This document shows positions 60,049-64,000 of a stretch of DNA of 64,000 bases, in pieces (the stretch's first letter is position 1; each line of letters starts with the position of its first letter). Where the stretch lies: assembly GCA_947089145.1 (NCBI GenBank), contig CAMUJH010000005.1, positions 1-64,000 of the forward strand. Direction: 5' to 3'. The DNA comes from an uncultured Hungatella sp. (GTDB lineage: Bacteria > Bacillota > Clostridia > Lachnospirales > Lachnospiraceae). The notes beneath the pieces were generated by a model. The model was not told the origin of the DNA. It was given only the letters and a program-made list of their open reading frames with translations, and searched no databases. The position numbers and the translations under genes are program-made.

Positions 60049-60628
60049 GCTGTTTTTTTTCCTTTCCAATAATGAACTCTGCTGCGCCCATAAGAGTTTC
60101 CGAGTAAAAATCATAAAATGGCTCCTCTCCCTGCCGCCTGCTTTTTTCCCGCTCTTCCCTGCCATAGCCTGTGCCTACCAGAATGCTTCTTATTCCATAA
60201 TTATGGCCTGCCTGAACATCAATGCGCTTGTCGCCAATCATATAGGAATGGTTTTTATCGATCTCATATTCCCGCTCTGCCATTTCAAACATTCCCGTAT
60301 CTGGTTTTCTGCAGCGGCAAACCTTCCTGTACTCTCCGATGCCATGCTCTGGATGATGAGGACAATAATAGAACGCATCGATCCAGGCTCCGTCCCTTTT
60401 CAGCTGTTCATTGAGATACCGGTGAAGCCTGTGCATGTGCTCCACTGTGTAATAGCCTCTGGCAATGCCTGCCTGATTCGTCACCACTAAAATGCAAAAT
60501 CCGTTGTCGCGCAGAATTTTTACAGCCTCAGGAACTCCTGGAAGGATCACCAGATCCTCTGGGCGGTAAAGATATGTGACTTCTTTGTTAATAGTTCCGT
60601 CACGGTCTAAAAACACTGCTTTATCCAT
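60041..60628 (-). CDS. gmhB: D-glycero-D-manno-heptose 1,7-bisphosphate phosphatase
   Basis: A HAD-IIIA phosphatase with FLDRDGTINKE (D8, D10), a zinc loop CPHHPEHGIGEYRKVCRCRK and GDKRIDVQAG. It removes the C7 phosphate before nucleotide transfer. I chose the ATG at 60628. It precedes gmhA in the operon. Confidence 0.92.
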   Translation of the reverse strand: MDKAVFLDRDGTINKEVTYLYRPEDLVILPGVPEAVKILRDNGFCILVVTNQAGIARGYYTVEHMHRLHRYLNEQLKRDGAWIDAFYYCPHHPEHGIGEYRKVCRCRKPDTGMFEMAEREYEIDKNHSYMIGDKRIDVQAGHNYGIRSILVGTGYGREEREKSRRQGEEPFYDFYSETLMGAAEFIIGKEKKQHG

Positions 60629-60720
60629 ATATCTCAGCCTTTCTGCCAAGATCCCCTTTTTTAATCGGCCTTGGCAGCCTTAGAGTACTTTGACTATGCA
60701 CTGACAGATAATCCTATGCG

Positions 60721-61791
60721 CTACAGATGAAACTCATAGCTTCTGTCAGGCATCTGTATATTCACGCTGTCATATGCCCATCGGCTCTCATCTGCAATCC
60801 ATGACTGGGCTCCCCGCAATTCAAAATTCCAGTCTGTCAGCTGCCCTCCCGCAGCCTCCATCCGCGCCGCCACCTTATGTTTTACATTGTATGGACAGTA
60901 CATCAAAAGATACCCGCCGCCGCCGGCGCCTAAGAGCTTGCCTCCCAGGGCCCCGGCCTTTTTTGCTTCGTCGTACAGCTCGTCTATCTGAGGATTGGTA
61001 ATCTTGCTGCTCATACGCTTCTTACTTTTCCACCCATAGTCCAAAAGCTTTCCAAAACTGTGCAGATTGCCTTTTAACAGCTCGTCCTTCATGGCATAAG
61101 CCAGAGCTTTTACCTGGCACATGGCATCAAACGGAGCTTTCTTTTTATAATTGCTTACCTGGTCTTTAATAATGTTGGCTGATACATGGATCTTTCCTGT
61201 GTAGCATAGCAGCAGATTATACTGCAGTTCATGAATAATGTCCTTTTTTATTCTTAAAGGATTTACCACCACATTATTTCTTCCGTGAAATTCAATAAAA
61301 TTAAACCCGCCGAACGTGGAAGCATACTGATCCTGATAACCGCCGTCGATTTTTAAGTCTTCCCGTTCCACCTTATAGGCCAGATCCGCCATGGCATACC
61401 CGTCTAACTCCACGCCTTTCCAGCGGGCCATAGCAGTAAGGAGGGATACCATTACGGTGGAAGACGTCCCCAGGCCTGAGCCTGGCGGCGCATCACATTG
61501 AAGGTACACCTCGCATCCCTGTTTTATCTCCATGGCGTTTAATGCCGCCGTTACCAGGTCCAGCCGCCCGTCATAAACATAGTTTTCCCTGACATTGTAC
61601 TTTACAGTCATGTCAAAATCCAGGGAATGGACAATAATCTGATCATCTTCCCTGGGTACAATGGAGCAATATGCATATTTGTTTATGGTGCTTCCTATAA
61701 TCGCTCCTCCCTGTTCCTCGCAAAAAGGAGCTACATCTGTTCCTCCTCCGCCAAAGCTGACCCGCAGCGGCGCCTTTCCTCTGATTACCAT
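60721..61791 (-). CDS. hddA: D-glycero-alpha-D-manno-heptose 7-phosphate kinase
   Basis: A GHMP kinase with RVSFGGGGTDVAPFCEEQGG, PPGSGLGTSSTVMVSLL and the C-terminal LGAGGGGYLLMYCP. HddA phosphorylates the alpha-anomeric C1. Its ATG overlaps the hddC stop by seven bases. With hddC, gmhA and gmhB it completes a GDP-heptose pathway. Confidence 0.93.
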   Translation of the reverse strand: MVIRGKAPLRVSFGGGGTDVAPFCEEQGGAIIGSTINKYAYCSIVPREDDQIIVHSLDFDMTVKYNVRENYVYDGRLDLVTAALNAMEIKQGCEVYLQCDAPPGSGLGTSSTVMVSLLTAMARWKGVELDGYAMADLAYKVEREDLKIDGGYQDQYASTFGGFNFIEFHGRNNVVVNPLRIKKDIIHELQYNLLLCYTGKIHVSANIIKDQVSNYKKKAPFDAMCQVKALAYAMKDELLKGNLHSFGKLLDYGWKSKKRMSSKITNPQIDELYDEAKKAGALGGKLLGAGGGGYLLMYCPYNVKHKVAARMEAAGGQLTDWNFELRGAQSWIADESRWAYDSVNIQMPDRSYEFHL

Positions 61792-62492
61792 GTCAGAACT
61801 CCCTTCTTAATGTCATCCATAAACCGATAGTAATCCTGGGGAATGCCGATATCAATAAAATAGCCGTCATTGACAAAGCCGCCCAGCCTGCGCCCTTCTG
61901 ACAGCCATTTAGGAATCATATCCTGCTCTAAAGATACTTTGCCCTCAGGAATCTCATTGATCAAATCCCGGCGCATCAGGTATACCCCGCCATTAATCGT
62001 TCCGGCCTTCTGCTCCCTGGTCTTTTCATTAAACCCTGTCAGCATCCCCTCTGCAAGCAGAGCCTGTCCATATCTTGACACATCCTCAACCTCCCTTAAG
62101 ACCAGGGCCATGTCCAGCTCCGTGTCCTTCCTCTGCCGTATTAAGCGGTGGTAATCCATTCTGTAGAATGTGTCTGCATTCAAAACGAAAACTTCCTGGC
62201 CTGTCATATGCCGGGCCGCATTCTTTATAGCTCCGGCAGTGCCCAAAAGGGTTTCCTCATAGGCATAGGAAGTATGAATTCCAAATTTCTTCCCGTCTGT
62301 AAAATACTCCTCCACCATAGAGCCTTTATACCCTACGGCAAAAATAATGTCATCAATTCCCTGCCCTGCCAGCTCCTGAATTACATATTCCATAAAAGGC
62401 TTTCCCTGAATAACCGCCATGGGCTTTGGACGGTCGTTTACCACGCTGCGGAGCCTGGTGCCCAAGCCGCCTGCCAGTAAGATTGCCTGCAT
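61785..62492 (-). CDS. hddC: D-glycero-alpha-D-manno-heptose 1-phosphate guanylyltransferase
   Basis: A nucleotidyltransferase starting MQAILLAGGLGTRLRSVVND with RPKPMAVIQGKPF, of the HddC/GmhD-like type that uses GTP. It makes GDP-D-glycero-alpha-D-manno-heptose. It is the first gene of the glycan operon, with GAGGATT upstream and about 140 bases of AT-rich promoter region beyond. Confidence 0.88.
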   Translation of the reverse strand: MQAILLAGGLGTRLRSVVNDRPKPMAVIQGKPFMEYVIQELAGQGIDDIIFAVGYKGSMVEEYFTDGKKFGIHTSYAYEETLLGTAGAIKNAARHMTGQEVFVLNADTFYRMDYHRLIRQRKDTELDMALVLREVEDVSRYGQALLAEGMLTGFNEKTREQKAGTINGGVYLMRRDLINEIPEGKVSLEQDMIPKWLSEGRRLGGFVNDGYFIDIGIPQDYYRFMDDIKKGVLTW

Positions 62493-62639
62493 ATTTTAAT
62501 CCTCATTTTTTCAGTTTTGCATAAGTATACCATCTTTCAGGGAATTTTACCAGACAAGAGGAGTATTTTTTAATATTCTGTAACCAAAAATAAAGATATA
62601 CTGAAAACTTATCTTGAATAACGTGAAAAGAAGGTTGTT

Positions 62640-62820
62640 GATATAATGGTAAAACAGTCACGGAAACTATCTCGTACCTTATGAAACGATTTGAATTTTC
62701 AGAAGCAAGGTCTGAAAAAGAGGTAGAAAAATACTGGAATATATAATCTTACAATCAAATACCGACCGCCCTATCAGAAAACATCTTTTCGTTTGCATTT
62801 CTGATAGGGCGGTTTTTGTT
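62640..62820 (+). ncRNA. Possible small RNA or two-peptide transcript with strong terminator
   Basis: An extended -10 (TGATATAAT, about 62636-62645) on the plus strand is followed by a perfect 15-bp terminator hairpin (62766-62820). Between them two tiny frames are joined by an ATGA overlap: 12 codons from 62646 and 21 codons from 62681 (MKRFEFSEARSEKEVEKYWN). Neither has a clear ribosome binding site. It may be a small RNA or a decayed gene. Confidence 0.4.
62766..62820 (+). terminator. Strong Rho-independent terminator
   Basis: CCGCCCTATCAGAAA / TTTCTGATAGGGCGG (15-bp perfect stem) followed by TTTTTGTT on the plus strand. Confidence 0.85.
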
Positions 62821-62870
62821 AATAAAAATTTAAAAAGTATCCTTTTGTACACCGTTGCAATCGAAACGGC

Positions 62871-63755
62871 TTAAAACTTCCTGCTCCCTCCCCCATGGCT
62901 TCTTCCGCCTGATGACATATGCGTAGAACTGCGCCCGGACGAGGAATATCCTCCGCCTCTTCCCACGCTTCCCGTATTCCTGGGGATTACTCTGCTGGTG
63001 ACAAACTTATTAACCAGTGTATCCTTTTCATCGCCATAGGCGAACCTGGCATCCGCCCGGTATGCCATAGTCAGATTCCGGATCTGCTTCTCATCCTCCT
63101 CCATGGCATACTGCCGCTTTACGGCCACACAAGCCGTACCCGCCACAAAAGCAGAAACACATACGGCCAACAGCGCCTCATACCAGCGTATGCTTCTGTA
63201 GACGCTGACTTTTCCTGTTTCCGTATCATAATTATACTGGCCGGCTGGTATTCCGGCCCTGCAGTATTGTTCCACATCCCCTAAAAACGAGTCCACGCCG
63301 GCTCTGTAATCTCCCTGGGATGCCCCTTCGTATACCCCGTCCAGCATGTCCTCAATCCGCTGATCCGTAAAGATCCGGATGGCCTTTCCGGCAGTAGAAA
63401 ATGCCAGCTCCCGGTTATCCATGTCAATCAGAAAAAGGATTCCGCTTTTGTCATCCCCCTGGCCAAAGCCGCCTTCCTCGTAAAAATCATCAGCATATTC
63501 TGTGGCTGTCTTTCCCTGTGCGTCCTTGGCAGTTACCACCACAATATCCAGATGGTACGCCTCCTGGTACTCCTTAATCCGGCGTCTTGCCTCCTGCACG
63601 TATGTGTTATCCAGAAGCCCTGCCATGTCATAGATTCGTTTTCCGTCAGATGCCTCTGTCTCAATATCACTGCTGCCCCAGACAATCTGCGCTGCGGCAA
63701 GGCACCACACTGCCGTCAATATCCATGCCGCCATATATCGTATCTTCATTCTCAT
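62871..63755 (-). CDS. TPM domain protein with Gly/Ser-rich tail
   Basis: About 294 residues. An N-terminal signal or anchor helix (MAAWILTAVWCLAAAQIVWG) is followed by a TPM domain (DMAGLLDNTYVQEARRRIKE ... FSTAGKAIRIFTDQRIEDML), then a membrane helix (about 200-220) and a tail ending in RGGGYSSSGRSSTHMSSGGR-like glycine/serine stretches. The protein faces outward; the TPM domain is thought to act in membrane or protein quality control. The start overlaps the preceding gene (ATGA at 63752-63755). Confidence 0.85.
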   Translation of the reverse strand: MRMKIRYMAAWILTAVWCLAAAQIVWGSSDIETEASDGKRIYDMAGLLDNTYVQEARRRIKEYQEAYHLDIVVVTAKDAQGKTATEYADDFYEEGGFGQGDDKSGILFLIDMDNRELAFSTAGKAIRIFTDQRIEDMLDGVYEGASQGDYRAGVDSFLGDVEQYCRAGIPAGQYNYDTETGKVSVYRSIRWYEALLAVCVSAFVAGTACVAVKRQYAMEEDEKQIRNLTMAYRADARFAYGDEKDTLVNKFVTSRVIPRNTGSVGRGGGYSSSGRSSTHMSSGGRSHGGGSRKF

Positions 63756-64000
63756 ATAAAATACCCCGCAGCCAAAAGCACGGCCAAAAGCGGCAGAAAG
63801 ATTTCGGCAAAAAATATCCACAGTTTTTTGGTATCCACAGGAAGCCTTCCGCATACTTTACCGCTTTGCCCATTGCAGGCAAAATAGTAAATATCTCCTG
63901 TCTTTCTCTCCCTGTAAGTCAAAGTCCATACAGGGAGCAGGGCATATTCCCACCTTTTGTTCCGAAGTCTCGTCTCCTGGTTTCTGATATTAACGCTGTT
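63752..64000 (-). CDS. Partial membrane protein before the TPM gene, 5' end outside window
   Basis: The frame is open from the right edge and ends at the TGA at 63752, giving the last 82 residues. It reads NIRNQETRLRNKRWEYALLP, then VCGRLPVDTKKLWIFFAEIF and a final hydrophobic helix. From memory it resembles the C-terminus of TFIIB-type zinc-ribbon membrane proteins often paired with TPM proteins in Clostridia. The zinc ribbon itself would lie outside the window. Confidence 0.6.
   Translation of the reverse strand, partial: NSVNIRNQETRLRNKRWEYALLPVWTLTYRERKTGDIYYFACNGQSGKVCGRLPVDTKKLWIFFAEIFLPLLAVLLAAGYFI

Noticed and set aside
1..64000. CRISPR arrays, rRNA and tRNA genes.
   Set aside because: I looked for regularly spaced repeats and tRNA-like cloverleafs and found none, within the limits of reading by eye.

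Overview
The window looks like a stretch of chromosome from a spore-forming anaerobic Firmicute, most likely a gut Lachnospiraceae (Clostridium cluster XIVa). This rests on SpoVT and SpoIIID, strong AGGAGG-type ribosome binding sites, a YesM/YesN two-component pair beside an extracellular flavin reductase lipoprotein, PRD/PTS sugar genes, and small palindromic intergenic repeats of a kind I associate with that family. Species cannot be named from the sequence alone.

Region 1 (1 to about 9.8 kb) is AT-rich, gene-poor and almost entirely minus strand. It holds a partial DUF927-type ATPase, a small serine recombinase with two downstream small genes, a secreted protein with wall-binding-like repeats, a helix-turn-helix protein, a DUF5688 protein, very small genes and long non-coding stretches. 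It reads as part or remnant of an integrated mobile element. Region 2 (9.8 to 15.3 kb) is an accessory patch: GNAT acetyltransferase, MATE transporter overlapped by an AraC-GNAT fusion regulator, SRPBCC, C_GCAxxG_C_C and metallo-beta-lactamase-fold proteins, ending in a 164-bp palindromic repeat.

Region 3 (15.4 to 29.5 kb) is more chromosomal: spoVT, spoIIID, an SDR, a YesM/YesN-like sensor and regulator divergent from a lipoprotein flavin reductase of the fumarate/urocanate reductase family, then a MobA-MobB fusion overlapping a soluble molybdopterin oxidoreductase with an incomplete iron-sulfur motif, a GH27 alpha-galactosidase and two small unknown genes. Region 4 (29.6 to 40.7 kb) is one minus-strand catabolic operon: fructose-type PTS EIIB, EIIC, class II aldolase, PRD regulator (broken by one in-frame TAG), EIIA, iron alcohol dehydrogenase, IolC-like kinase, aldo-keto reductase, RpiB-like isomerase, SDR and a second iron dehydrogenase. 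The substrate is unknown; the set suggests PTS import, oxidoreduction/isomerisation, a second phosphorylation and aldol cleavage.

Region 5 (41 to 49.9 kb) holds a DUF4261 protein, a lipoprotein, a BCCT transporter, an ABC-F protein, a HIT protein, dihydroorotase, a split ThrE-type exporter and a small HTH regulator. Region 6 (49.9 to 62.5 kb) is a 12-gene surface-glycan operon on the minus strand. In transcription order it encodes GDP-D-glycero-alpha-D-manno-heptose synthesis (hddC, hddA, gmhB, gmhA), a glycosyltransferase, two large membrane proteins, a CDP-deoxyhexose pathway (rfbF, rfbG, rfbH), LicD and a polyprenyl-type glycosyltransferase. The window ends with a possible short RNA, a TPM-domain protein and a partial membrane protein.

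All reading was by eye. Families were assigned from motifs and remembered relatives; no database search was run.
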